From the NCBI GenBank assembly GCA_049791475.1, contig JBAQZZ010000326.1, positions 1-35,313 on the forward strand: 35,313 bases of DNA, in the 5' to 3' direction. Positions 24,682-32,658 of this stretch are shown here, in pieces. Each line of letters begins with the position of its first letter. Position 1 is the stretch's first letter. This DNA comes from CAXBID01 sp049791475. GTDB taxonomy: Bacteria > Bacteroidota > Bacteroidia > Flavobacteriales > Flavobacteriaceae. The notes under the pieces are model-generated. The model was not told the DNA's origin. It worked only from the letters and a program-made list of their open reading frames with translations, and did no database searches. Position numbers and translations under genes: made by a program.

Positions 24682-24975
24682 TTAAGAGACTAAACTAGAA
24701 TGTAATAATTTATTTAACGCATTTAGTTTTTCTTCTACGTGCGCATTTACATTCGTTTTATCTATAGACTTCTGCTCTACTTGAGATGCAAATTGTAAGG
24801 CACACATGGCCAATACATCTTGTTTATCTCGAACAGAATAACTTTGCTCAAATTGCTTTATCATCACTTCAATATTCTTTGCTGCTTTACGGAGCCCTTC
24901 TTCTTGACTCGCTTCAATAGTTAAAGGATATACTCTATTTGCTATTGATAGCTTTATTTTAAGCTTTTCTGACAT
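24682..24975 (-). CDS. zapA: Cell division protein ZapA
   Basis: A 97-residue cytoplasmic protein. The N-terminal part (KIKLSIANRVYPLTIEASQ) is the ZapA beta-hairpin domain, followed by the helix EEGLRKAAKNIEVMI and a C-terminal coiled coil. ZapA cross-links FtsZ filaments at the division ring. The length is normal. It starts 14 nt after the stop of the ZapB-like gene, so the two are co-transcribed, and the 6S-like RNA follows about 30 nt downstream. Confidence 0.93.
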   Translation of the reverse strand: MSEKLKIKLSIANRVYPLTIEASQEEGLRKAAKNIEVMIKQFEQSYSVRDKQDVLAMCALQFASQVEQKSIDKTNVNAHVEEKLNALNKLLHSSLVS

Positions 24976-24989
24976 TGAATTGATTTACT

Positions 24990-25280
24990 TTAATCTGAGA
25001 GTTGCCCAATACAATGGTCAATATCTCTAATTAATGCGTTTATTTTAAGCTTAGTTTCTCTTTTATTATCGTCACTACCAAGCATTGAATTTGCAATTTT
25101 AAGAGCTTCGTACTTTTCTTCCCAATTTGCTATATGCGATTTCTGGTCTTGAATGTCTCGCTTTGAAACTTCTAATTCTTCATTCAGTTTCAAATTAGCA
25201 CGCTTTAAAAGCTCTAGTTTATGTAATACTTTGCTAATTTTGTTTTCTAAAGAATCTACAATATCTTCAATATTACTCAT
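24990..25280 (-). CDS. Small coiled-coil protein, ZapB-like
   Basis: A 96-residue protein with no signal peptide or membrane segment. Residues about 5-65 are a continuous heptad-rich coiled coil (IEDIVDSLENKISKVLHKL, then NLKLNEELEVSKRDIQDQK); the tail contains KLKINALIRDIDHCIGQL. Size, fold and position right before zapA resemble ZapB, the coiled-coil partner of ZapA, but sequence alone does not prove this. It leads the unit and has a perfect promoter with an inverted repeat in the spacer. Confidence 0.72.
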   Translation of the reverse strand: MSNIEDIVDSLENKISKVLHKLELLKRANLKLNEELEVSKRDIQDQKSHIANWEEKYEALKIANSMLGSDDNKRETKLKINALIRDIDHCIGQLSD

Positions 25281-25304
25281 TTACAAAATTCAATACTAAT
25301 AACA

Positions 25305-25335
25305 CAAAGTTAACATACCTTGGTATAAATAACAA
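25305..25335 (-). promoter_or_regulatory. Promoter of the zapB-like/zapA/6S/rny unit with an internal inverted repeat
   Basis: On the minus strand, TTG (25333-25335), a 20-nt spacer, then TAACTTTG (25305-25312): a perfect consensus. Inside the spacer, ATACC and GGTAT (25315-25326) form a 5-bp inverted repeat around two bases, a possible operator. The leader is about 20 nt. Confidence 0.65.
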
Positions 25336-25409
25336 TTGTTTTTTCATAAAATTTCAAATAAAGCGTTATTACTCACAATCAGCACAATGGCTTGATTTTT
25401 GTTTTATTC

Positions 25410-25440
25410 TTTGCGTTTTCATGTCAAATTGATATTTTAG
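25410..25440 (+). promoter_or_regulatory. Promoter for the M23-TonB receptor operon
   Basis: TTTG (25410-25413), a 19-nt spacer, then TATTTTAG (25433-25440), one base off TAnnTTTG. It lies 17 nt before the ATG at 25458 and inside the longer open frame that begins at 25392, which argues against that longer start. Confidence 0.6.
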
Positions 25441-25457
25441 CCACAACTTACTTATTT

Positions 25458-27143
25458 ATGCGAATCATCCTTTTTATTTTTTTAGCGTTCTCAATTTTAA
25501 CGCATGGTCAAAATAATTATCCTCAAGATTATTTTAGCAGCCCTTTAGAAATTCCTTTGGTGCTTTCTGGCACATTTGCAGAATTACGGACAACACATTT
25601 CCATTCGGGTTTGGATATAAAAACCCAACAGCGTACAGGCTTAAAAGTTAAAGCTTGTGCCGATGGATTTGTAAGCAGAATTAAATTATCTCATTTTGGC
25701 TACGGAAAAGCTATTTACATTACACACCCGAATGGCTACACCACGGTTTATGCTCACTTACAGAAGTTTGCACCAGACATTGAAGCTTTTATAAAAAAGA
25801 AACAATATAAAAAGGAATCCTATGAAATCGAGTTGTTTCCATCTGCTGAAGATATTCCTATTACTAAAGATAGTTTAATTGCTTACAGCGGAAATACTGG
25901 TGGATCGGGTGGACCGCATTTACATTTTGAAATTAGAGATAATGCAGAACGCCCAATAAACCCAATGCTTTTTGGTATGGATGTAAAAGACACAACAGCG
26001 CCTTTAATAAAATCTATTTACGCCTACCCTATTGATGATAATGCTTTTATAAATACATCGAATACTAAACAAAAACTAAGCTTAATTCCTTTACAAAATG
26101 GTGATTATGTGGTTAAAAATATTGAAGCTTACGGCACTATTGGTTTTGGTATTGAAACTACAGACAGACAGGATTTGGCAGCAAACTCAAACGGTGTCTA
26201 TAACATTCAAACGTTTATAAATGGAAAACGAAATTTTGAATTAGATTTTAAAAAATTCTCATTTAGTGAAACAAAACATATTAATGGTTTAATTGATTAC
26301 GAAGAATACCATACAAATAGCAGACGTATTCAAAAATTATTTAAAAAAAACATACCGCTAAGTATCATTAAACCCATTTTAAATAACGGTTTTATAGCTG
26401 TTGAAGACAGTACAAACTTGGTATATAAAATTAGAGTTTCAGATTATAAAAACAACGAATCGTGGGTTACCATAAGTATAAAAGGCACAAAAGAAACTGT
26501 TTCTAAACCTGAAATTAAAAAAACAACGCCTTACTTCGTAAAGGCAGATCAAACTGTTAATCTAAAGAAAGAAAAAATAGCCGTCGATTTTCATAAAAAC
26601 ACCTTTTACGATGATTTTTATTTAGATTTTGAAGTGTCGAACGATACTTTAAAACTACACGAAGATACTGTTTTTGCGCAAAAAAACTTTAATATAACGT
26701 ACGACGTTTCAAATTATAAAACAGAAGATAAAAATAAACTTTACATAGCCAGATTAATTGGATACAAGAATTTTCCTGCCTATACAAACACCAAAAGAAA
26801 AGGTAATTTATTAACGGCAAGCACTAATACTTTAGGTACTTATGCGCTAACTACAGATTCTATAAAACCAATAATAAAGCCTATTAATTTTAAAGATGGC
26901 CAGTGGCTAAGTAACTATCGTTATTTAAAAATTAAGATTGATGATGATGGTTCTGGAATTTCAAATTACAGGGCAACCATTAACGGAAAATGGATTTTGA
27001 TGGAATATGATTATAAGACCAAAACGCTTACTTACGATTTTAATGATGGTGTAGTAAACGAAACTAAAAATAATTTAAAAGTAATTGTCACCGATAATGT
27101 TGGAAATAATTCTACTTTTGAAACGTTATTTTACCGTAAATAA
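25458..27143 (+). CDS. M23 family metallopeptidase, exported
   Basis: A 561-residue protein from the ATG at 25458, which gives a signal peptide (MRIILFIFLAFSILTHGQ). The lysostaphin-type zinc site is complete: His49 and Asp53 in HFHSGLD, His100 in YAH, and His154/His156 in PHLHFE. Such enzymes cut peptide cross-links in peptidoglycan. The catalytic domain is near the N-terminus (about 30-180). The remaining roughly 380 residues are beta-rich and of unknown role, with an Ig-like strand pattern near the end (IKIDDDGSGISNYRATINGKW). The next gene starts 14 nt after its stop, so it forms a unit with the TonB-dependent receptor. Confidence 0.92.
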   Translation: MRIILFIFLAFSILTHGQNNYPQDYFSSPLEIPLVLSGTFAELRTTHFHSGLDIKTQQRTGLKVKACADGFVSRIKLSHFGYGKAIYITHPNGYTTVYAHLQKFAPDIEAFIKKKQYKKESYEIELFPSAEDIPITKDSLIAYSGNTGGSGGPHLHFEIRDNAERPINPMLFGMDVKDTTAPLIKSIYAYPIDDNAFINTSNTKQKLSLIPLQNGDYVVKNIEAYGTIGFGIETTDRQDLAANSNGVYNIQTFINGKRNFELDFKKFSFSETKHINGLIDYEEYHTNSRRIQKLFKKNIPLSIIKPILNNGFIAVEDSTNLVYKIRVSDYKNNESWVTISIKGTKETVSKPEIKKTTPYFVKADQTVNLKKEKIAVDFHKNTFYDDFYLDFEVSNDTLKLHEDTVFAQKNFNITYDVSNYKTEDKNKLYIARLIGYKNFPAYTNTKRKGNLLTASTNTLGTYALTTDSIKPIIKPINFKDGQWLSNYRYLKIKIDDDGSGISNYRATINGKWILMEYDYKTKTLTYDFNDGVVNETKNNLKVIVTDNVGNNSTFETLFYRK

Positions 27144-27157
27144 AAGCAACCAACCAT

Positions 27158-29617
27158 TTGAAAGCTAAAACTTTATTTTTTTTACTCTTTTTTTTATCAA
27201 TAATTGGAGTTGTACAATCTCAAATAGCTACCGTAAAAGGTATTATTTTAAACGAAAACAACCTACCTATTTCAAATGTTAATGTAAAAGCAGGTCGTTT
27301 AGGAACCATAACAAATAGTAATGGTTTTTACAAAATAGAAATTGCGGCAAATGATGATATATCTGTTGAATTTACGCATATCTCATTCAAAAAAATTGTT
27401 GTTACATTCAACTTAAAAGACGGCGAAACATTTGAGTTTAATCCTGTTATGAATACATCTATTGAACAAATAGCAACGGTCATTGTGAATAGTAGCAGAC
27501 GAAAAGAAGTTGAAGGTATTATTACTTTAAACCCTGAAACTATTAGAAAAATTCCTGGTGCAAATGCTGGAGTTGAAAACTTACTACTCACACTTCCAGG
27601 AGTTAGCAACAATAATGAATTAAGCACACAATATTCTGTACGTGGAGGAAATTACGATGAAAATTTAGTGTATGTAAACGATATAGAAGTATATCGCCCA
27701 TTTTTGATTCGTTCAGGTCAACAAGAAGGCTTAAGTTTTGTAAATACCGATTTGGTACAAAACGTTGAGTTTTCGGCTGGTGGTTTTCAAGCAAAATATG
27801 GCGATAAATTATCATCTGTTTTAGATATCACTTATAAAAATCCATATCAATTTGAAGTCAATGCCGACATAAGCTTGCTTGGTGGAAGCCTATCTATTGA
27901 GAATATTAGTAAAGATTCTAAATTTTCCGCCATAGTTGGTGGGCGTTATCGCGATAATAGTTTATTGGTTGATGCGCGAGAAACAGAAACTAACGTTAAA
28001 CCTGTTTTTGCAGATTTACAAGGCTATTTCACCTATAAATTTACTAATAAATTTCATTTAAGTTTTTTAGGAAACGCTTCATTAAATAAGTACAATTTTG
28101 AGCCACAAACTAGACAAACCAACTTTGGAACATTAGCAGATCCTATTGCGCTTTTAGTGTTTTATGAAGGCCAAGAAAAGGATAAATATCAAACCCTTTT
28201 TGGAGCCTTTAAAGGCACCTATTTTGCCAACGATGATTTAACATTAAAGCTAATCGCATCAACTTATCATACCACCGAAGAAGAGTATTTCGATATTTTA
28301 GGGCAATACAGACTTGGCGAAGTGAACACTAATATTGGTAATGAAGATTTAGGCGAAGTTGAATTTAGCGAAGGCGTTGGCAGCCAATTAAATCATGGAC
28401 GAAACGATTTAGATGCATTAATAACCAATATAGAACACAAAGGCGATTTTAAAATTGATGATAACCGTTTTGAATGGTCTGTAAAATATACGCATGAAGA
28501 TATTCGCGATCGTTTAATAGAATGGGAAGTTATCGATTCTGCGGGGTTTTCAATACGACCGCCAACGTTTCCAATAAACGAGCAACCTTACGAACCTTTT
28601 ACTAGCCCTTTAGAACCATTTCAGAATATACGTGCTACAAATAGCACTCAAATAAATAGGATACAAGCTTATGGCCAATGGAGTAAACGCTCTACTTTGG
28701 GCTCAAGTGATGTTTGGTATAATGCAGGTGTTAGAGTTCATAATTGGTCTGTAAATGGTGATGGTATTGCATCATCAAACCAAACTGTTTTTAGTCCGCG
28801 CGCACAATTCGCCATAAAACCATCTTGGGAAAAAGATATGCTTTTTCGAATTGCTACTGGTTTGTATTATCAACCGCCTTTTTATAGAGAACTTCGTGAT
28901 AGAAATGGGGTTGTTCAACCCAATGTAAAAGCTCAAAAATCGTTTCATATTGTTATAGGTAATGACTATAGTTTTGAAATGTGGGACAGACCTTTTAAAT
29001 TAACAACAGAGTTATATTACAAAGGCTTAACTGATGTAAATCCATACACTTTAGAAAATGTTCGAATTCGCTACAGAGCAGATAATAGTGCTGTTGCTAG
29101 AGCCTACGGTTTAGATATGCGTTTGAATGGTGAATTTGTTCCAGGAACAGAATCATGGTTTAGTTTTGGCTATTTAAAAAATGAAGAGAACATTGATGAT
29201 AGAGGTTATATTTCAAGACCAACAGACCAACGTTTAAAATTTGCAGCACTTTTTCAAGATTACGTTCCTAATGTTCCTAACCTTAAGGTATATCTTAATT
29301 TAGTTTACAATACTGGTTTACCAGGAGGCTCACCAAGTTATGCAGACCCTTACGAATATCAAAACCGATTGCCTGCTTATAAACGTGCCGATTTAGGTTT
29401 ACAATTTGTTTTAGTAGATGGGAAAAAACAATTTAAAAGTGGTTGGAAAAAACCATTTAAAGAATTAACTTTTGGTTTTGAAATTTATAACATCTTTGAT
29501 GCACAAAACTCAATAACAAATACATGGGTTAGAGATGTGTATAGTAAACGCCAATACGCAATACCTAATTACTTAACACCTCGTGTTTTTAATGTGAGGA
29601 CGACCATGAAATTCTAG
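27158..29617 (+). CDS. TonB-dependent receptor with carboxypeptidase-like N-terminal domain
   Basis: An 819-residue outer-membrane receptor. The start is TTG, since it directly precedes a perfect signal peptide (MKAKTLFFLLFFLSIIGVVQ) and no ATG or GTG is in place. A CarboxypepD_reg-like domain (about 22-105, VKGIILNENNLPISNVNVKA) is followed by a plug (about 120-225, with PGVSNNNELSTQYSVRGGNYDE) and a 22-strand barrel ending in RTTMKF. There is no SusD partner, so it is not a typical polysaccharide-utilisation pair. The ligand is unknown. Its neighbours, an M23 peptidase before it and a PDZ-aspartyl protease 15 nt after it, are both exported. Confidence 0.92.
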   Translation: MKAKTLFFLLFFLSIIGVVQSQIATVKGIILNENNLPISNVNVKAGRLGTITNSNGFYKIEIAANDDISVEFTHISFKKIVVTFNLKDGETFEFNPVMNTSIEQIATVIVNSSRRKEVEGIITLNPETIRKIPGANAGVENLLLTLPGVSNNNELSTQYSVRGGNYDENLVYVNDIEVYRPFLIRSGQQEGLSFVNTDLVQNVEFSAGGFQAKYGDKLSSVLDITYKNPYQFEVNADISLLGGSLSIENISKDSKFSAIVGGRYRDNSLLVDARETETNVKPVFADLQGYFTYKFTNKFHLSFLGNASLNKYNFEPQTRQTNFGTLADPIALLVFYEGQEKDKYQTLFGAFKGTYFANDDLTLKLIASTYHTTEEEYFDILGQYRLGEVNTNIGNEDLGEVEFSEGVGSQLNHGRNDLDALITNIEHKGDFKIDDNRFEWSVKYTHEDIRDRLIEWEVIDSAGFSIRPPTFPINEQPYEPFTSPLEPFQNIRATNSTQINRIQAYGQWSKRSTLGSSDVWYNAGVRVHNWSVNGDGIASSNQTVFSPRAQFAIKPSWEKDMLFRIATGLYYQPPFYRELRDRNGVVQPNVKAQKSFHIVIGNDYSFEMWDRPFKLTTELYYKGLTDVNPYTLENVRIRYRADNSAVARAYGLDMRLNGEFVPGTESWFSFGYLKNEENIDDRGYISRPTDQRLKFAALFQDYVPNVPNLKVYLNLVYNTGLPGGSPSYADPYEYQNRLPAYKRADLGLQFVLVDGKKQFKSGWKKPFKELTFGFEIYNIFDAQNSITNTWVRDVYSKRQYAIPNYLTPRVFNVRTTMKF

Positions 29618-29632
29618 TTTTTTCACTTCTTT

Positions 29633-30832
29633 ATGAATAAAGTAATTCTAAATATTTGTCTGTTTTTTATCCTTACGAATATTACATATGCTCAAAAAGC
29701 AAACTTTAAGACTGGTACACCTAAAGTTAAAAATTATTATACCGAAATAAAGTATAAGAATCTAAAAGGCAAGATAATTATTCCCGTTACCATTAATAAT
29801 AAAACCTATAATTTTCTTTTTGATACTGGTGCTCCAAATTTAATTTCAAAAAATATTTGGGAGAAAATAAATTCTAAATCTATTAAAAGTATCTCTATAT
29901 CTGATGCTAATCAGAAAAAACAGGATATGGTTTTGGCAACTATTCCAATGCTTACTCTTGGTAATGTTACATTTAAAAATACGAGTACTTTAGTTTTTAC
30001 AGGTGAAAATAATTTACTTTTTGATTGTTATAAAATAGACGGTATTATTGGCAGTAACCTATTAAGAAAATCTATTGTTCAAATAAAATCAAAAGATGAA
30101 TTAATTATTTTAACAAACAACACTAAAAAACTCCAACTTGAGGCTGCCAATAAATCAAAATTAACCCTCGTAGGAAAACAAAGTAGTCCATACATTAATA
30201 TAAATCTAAAAGGTGAAAGTTCAGGGAGCGAAATACTTTTATTTGATACAGGTGCCAGCGGATTTTATGATCTCAATAAAAGACACTTTGAAACATTTGA
30301 TAAAAAAAATATTACGCAAACTCTTTCTAAGGCCAATGGTTCATCTAGTGTTGGATTATTTGGTGTGGCTAATAAAAGTGAACAATATAGAATCAGGGTT
30401 GCTGAACTTAAAATAAATAACTATGTATTTAAAAATGTAATTTCTATAACGGGTAATGATAACAATTCTAGAATAGGGTCTGATATTTTAGATTACGGAA
30501 TTGTAACTTTAGATTTTAGGAAAAAACTATTTTATTTTGAAGGGTACAAATCTGTTGTTGATTTAAACGAAAAGCTTTTAGGATTTTCTCCAACTATTGA
30601 AAACAATAAACTTGTGGTTGGATTTGTTTGGGACGATTCATTAAAAGATAAAATTGAATTTGGTGATGAGATTATAGAAATTAATGAGATTAACATTCAA
30701 GAAAACGATATTTGTGATTTGATTACTAAAAAATCACTTTTCGAAGACTATGCTATTTTAAATTTCACTTTTATAAACCCAAAAGGTAAAAAAACTAAAT
30801 TAACACTTAAAAGAGAGCTAAATGGCAAGTGA
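29633..30832 (+). CDS. Exported aspartyl protease with C-terminal PDZ domain
   Basis: A 399-residue protein with a signal peptide (..NITYAQ, about 1-21). Two retropepsin-type active-site motifs occur in one chain: DTGA at 64-67 and DTGA at 205-208, each preceded by hydrophobic residues (FLF and LLF). The chain can therefore form a pseudo-dimeric active site, as in pepsin. A PDZ-like domain covers about 310-395 (IEFGDEIIEINEINI). Similar clan AA proteases with PDZ domains are common in Bacteroidota; their substrates are largely unknown. It starts 15 nt after the TonB-dependent receptor. Its end overlaps the start of the PH-domain pseudogene by 11 nt. Confidence 0.88.
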   Translation: MNKVILNICLFFILTNITYAQKANFKTGTPKVKNYYTEIKYKNLKGKIIIPVTINNKTYNFLFDTGAPNLISKNIWEKINSKSIKSISISDANQKKQDMVLATIPMLTLGNVTFKNTSTLVFTGENNLLFDCYKIDGIIGSNLLRKSIVQIKSKDELIILTNNTKKLQLEAANKSKLTLVGKQSSPYININLKGESSGSEILLFDTGASGFYDLNKRHFETFDKKNITQTLSKANGSSSVGLFGVANKSEQYRIRVAELKINNYVFKNVISITGNDNNSRIGSDILDYGIVTLDFRKKLFYFEGYKSVVDLNEKLLGFSPTIENNKLVVGFVWDDSLKDKIEFGDEIIEINEINIQENDICDLITKKSLFEDYAILNFTFINPKGKKTKLTLKRELNGK

Positions 30833-31350
30833 ATCAAACATACTAAATAAGGCAGAATTTAACCCAAAGATTAAATCTTATATTTTACTAGTTGTTTTTT
30901 TTTATTTATCAGTATTATAGCTATTCCTATTTTAATTATTTGGCTTCTAGGACTTAGTGTCAATACATGAGCAAGCGGTATTATGAAAATTTAGAATGTC
31001 ACTTAACAAACCGCTATTTATAATTTAAAAAAGGCGTGCTTTTTAAAGTTGAAAAAACCATTCCTTTAGAAAATATTCAAGATTTAACATTTATCGAAAA
31101 CCCGATATTAAAATTTTTAGATTTTCATATACTAAAAATTGAAACAGCGGGACAAAGTAAGCCTCAGGGTAGCGTCATGAAGCTTATAGGCATTAAAGAT
31201 TTTATTAATTTTAAGGAACAAGTACTTAATCAAAGAGGTGTTATTCAATCGAATTCCAAAAGTAATAGTCAAGCTATTTCTTCTAATAAAAAAACTAATG
31301 TTTTATTGGAAGAAATCAGAGATTTATTAAACGAAATTAAAAACAAATAA
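30822..31350 (+). pseudogene. PH domain-containing membrane protein (bPH2/YdbS-like), broken by two frameshifts and a stop
   Basis: The original ATG is at 30822 (MASESNILNKAEFNPKIKSY). The first frame is lost in a run of nine T (30895-30903), where ten would restore it into the membrane segment ISIIAIPILIIWLLGL. A second single-base loss near 30955-30961 shifts the frame again to YMSKRYYENLECHLTNRYL. There an in-frame TAA (31021-31023) replaces what is usually a Glu codon. The rest, FKKGVLFKVEKTIPLENIQD onward to 31350, is intact PH-domain sequence. With three independent lesions the gene is dead. The family is membrane-anchored and of poorly known function. It overlaps the protease gene upstream by 11 nt, so it was once the fourth gene of that operon. 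Confidence 0.9.
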
Positions 31351-31354
31351 TCCT

Positions 31355-32500
31355 TTAATCTTCAATAAATTCTTTCAAAACACCTACTACATAATCAGCC
31401 TCAGCTTTGGTGTTATAAATACTAAATGAAAACCGAATGGAAGGTTTTAGCAAATCTTCATCACATAAAATTTCGGTTAAAACATGTGAATTTTTGTTAC
31501 TTCCGCTTTGGCAAGCGCTTCCTTTAGAACATGCAATACCTTTTAAATCTAATTGAAATAATAACATAGCCGCTTTTTTAGGCGGTATGGGTAAGCATGC
31601 ATTTACCAATGTGTATGTGCTTTTATTTATATCGCCAGAGTTCCCATTGAAAGTTACTGCAGGAATTTCTTTTTTAATAGTATCAATAAAATACTGTTTT
31701 ATGTTTTTAACATAATTATATTCTTCTTCAAAATTATCATTAGCGAATTTTAAAGCTATTTCTGTACCAACGATATTATGAACACTTTCGGTTCCGGCAC
31801 GAAGACCTCGCTCCTGCTCGCCTCCAAAAATTAAAGGTTTTAAACCAGAGTTTTTTCTAATAAAGGCGAAACCTACACCTTTTGGTCCGTGGAATTTATG
31901 AGCAGCTGCGGCTAAAAAATCAACCTCAACATCTTGCAAATCTATTTTGTAATGCCCTACAGATTGTACCGAATCGCTGTGAAACAATGCATTATTTGTT
32001 TTACACAAACTAGCAACGCGTTTTATATCTAAAATGTTACCAACCTCATTATTTACATGCATTAAACTCACCAAAGTTTTATCTTCAGTTTCTAAAAGCG
32101 TTTCTAATTTTGAATAATCAACATCGCCATTAACATCTAAATTAACGTAACTCACACGAAGCTTGTATTCATTTTCTAACTGATGAATGGTATGCAAAAC
32201 GGCATGGTGTTCTATTTTAGAAGTTACAATATGCTTAATTTCAAGATCTCTTACAGCGCTACGTAATACTAAATTATCAGCTTCTGTACCACCAGAAGTA
32301 AAAACAATTTCGCCTGCAGAAACGTTTAAACAACTTGCAATAGCTTTTCTAGATTTCTCGATTAGCGACTTTGCAGATCTACCAATGCTATGCGAGGATG
32401 AAGCATTACCGTAATTATTTTTCATCACATCGGTTATTGCTGTAATTACTTCGTCACGAATTTGAGTTGTGGCGGCGTTATCAAAATATATAGTCTTCAT
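31355..32500 (-). CDS. Cysteine desulfurase (NifS/IscS family)
   Basis: A 381-residue PLP enzyme that takes sulfur from cysteine for Fe-S clusters or thiolation. I choose the ATG at 32500 (MKTIYFDNAATTQ), the usual family start. The longer reading from 32545 adds 15 atypical residues and covers a TACTTTCG -7-like element (32521-32528). Key residues are Lys202 in HKFHGPKG (PLP Schiff base), Asp176 in HSDSVQ, and Cys330 in GSACQSG (persulfide carrier). The mobile Cys loop and length place it with the group I enzymes. No iscU or suf genes are beside it. It converges on the PH-domain pseudogene with 4 nt between them. Confidence 0.93.
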   Translation of the reverse strand: MKTIYFDNAATTQIRDEVITAITDVMKNNYGNASSSHSIGRSAKSLIEKSRKAIASCLNVSAGEIVFTSGGTEADNLVLRSAVRDLEIKHIVTSKIEHHAVLHTIHQLENEYKLRVSYVNLDVNGDVDYSKLETLLETEDKTLVSLMHVNNEVGNILDIKRVASLCKTNNALFHSDSVQSVGHYKIDLQDVEVDFLAAAAHKFHGPKGVGFAFIRKNSGLKPLIFGGEQERGLRAGTESVHNIVGTEIALKFANDNFEEEYNYVKNIKQYFIDTIKKEIPAVTFNGNSGDINKSTYTLVNACLPIPPKKAAMLLFQLDLKGIACSKGSACQSGSNKNSHVLTEILCDEDLLKPSIRFSFSIYNTKAEADYVVGVLKEFIED

Positions 32501-32609
32501 AAAATGAGTATTTAGTTTTGCGAAAGTAAAAAAGTAACATCGCAAATAAATAATTAAATGGTCTTATTGAGCTTCAAAAATACTTGAAATAAAATTATTA
32601 TCAATATGA

Positions 32610-32640
32610 TGCGTTATAAATAACAATTCTATTATTTTTG
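32610..32640 (+). promoter_or_regulatory. Candidate promoter for the calcium-binding lipoprotein
   Basis: TATTTTTG (32633-32640) is a perfect TAnnTTTG -7 element, 18 nt before the ATG at 32659. The -33 element near 32610-32613 is weak. Confidence 0.45.
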
Positions 32641-32658
32641 TCCTAAAACCCAAATACA

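Noticed and set aside
25392..25457. Longer N-terminus for the M23 peptidase
   Set aside because: It would cover a good promoter and put a second hydrophobic stretch before a normal signal peptide.
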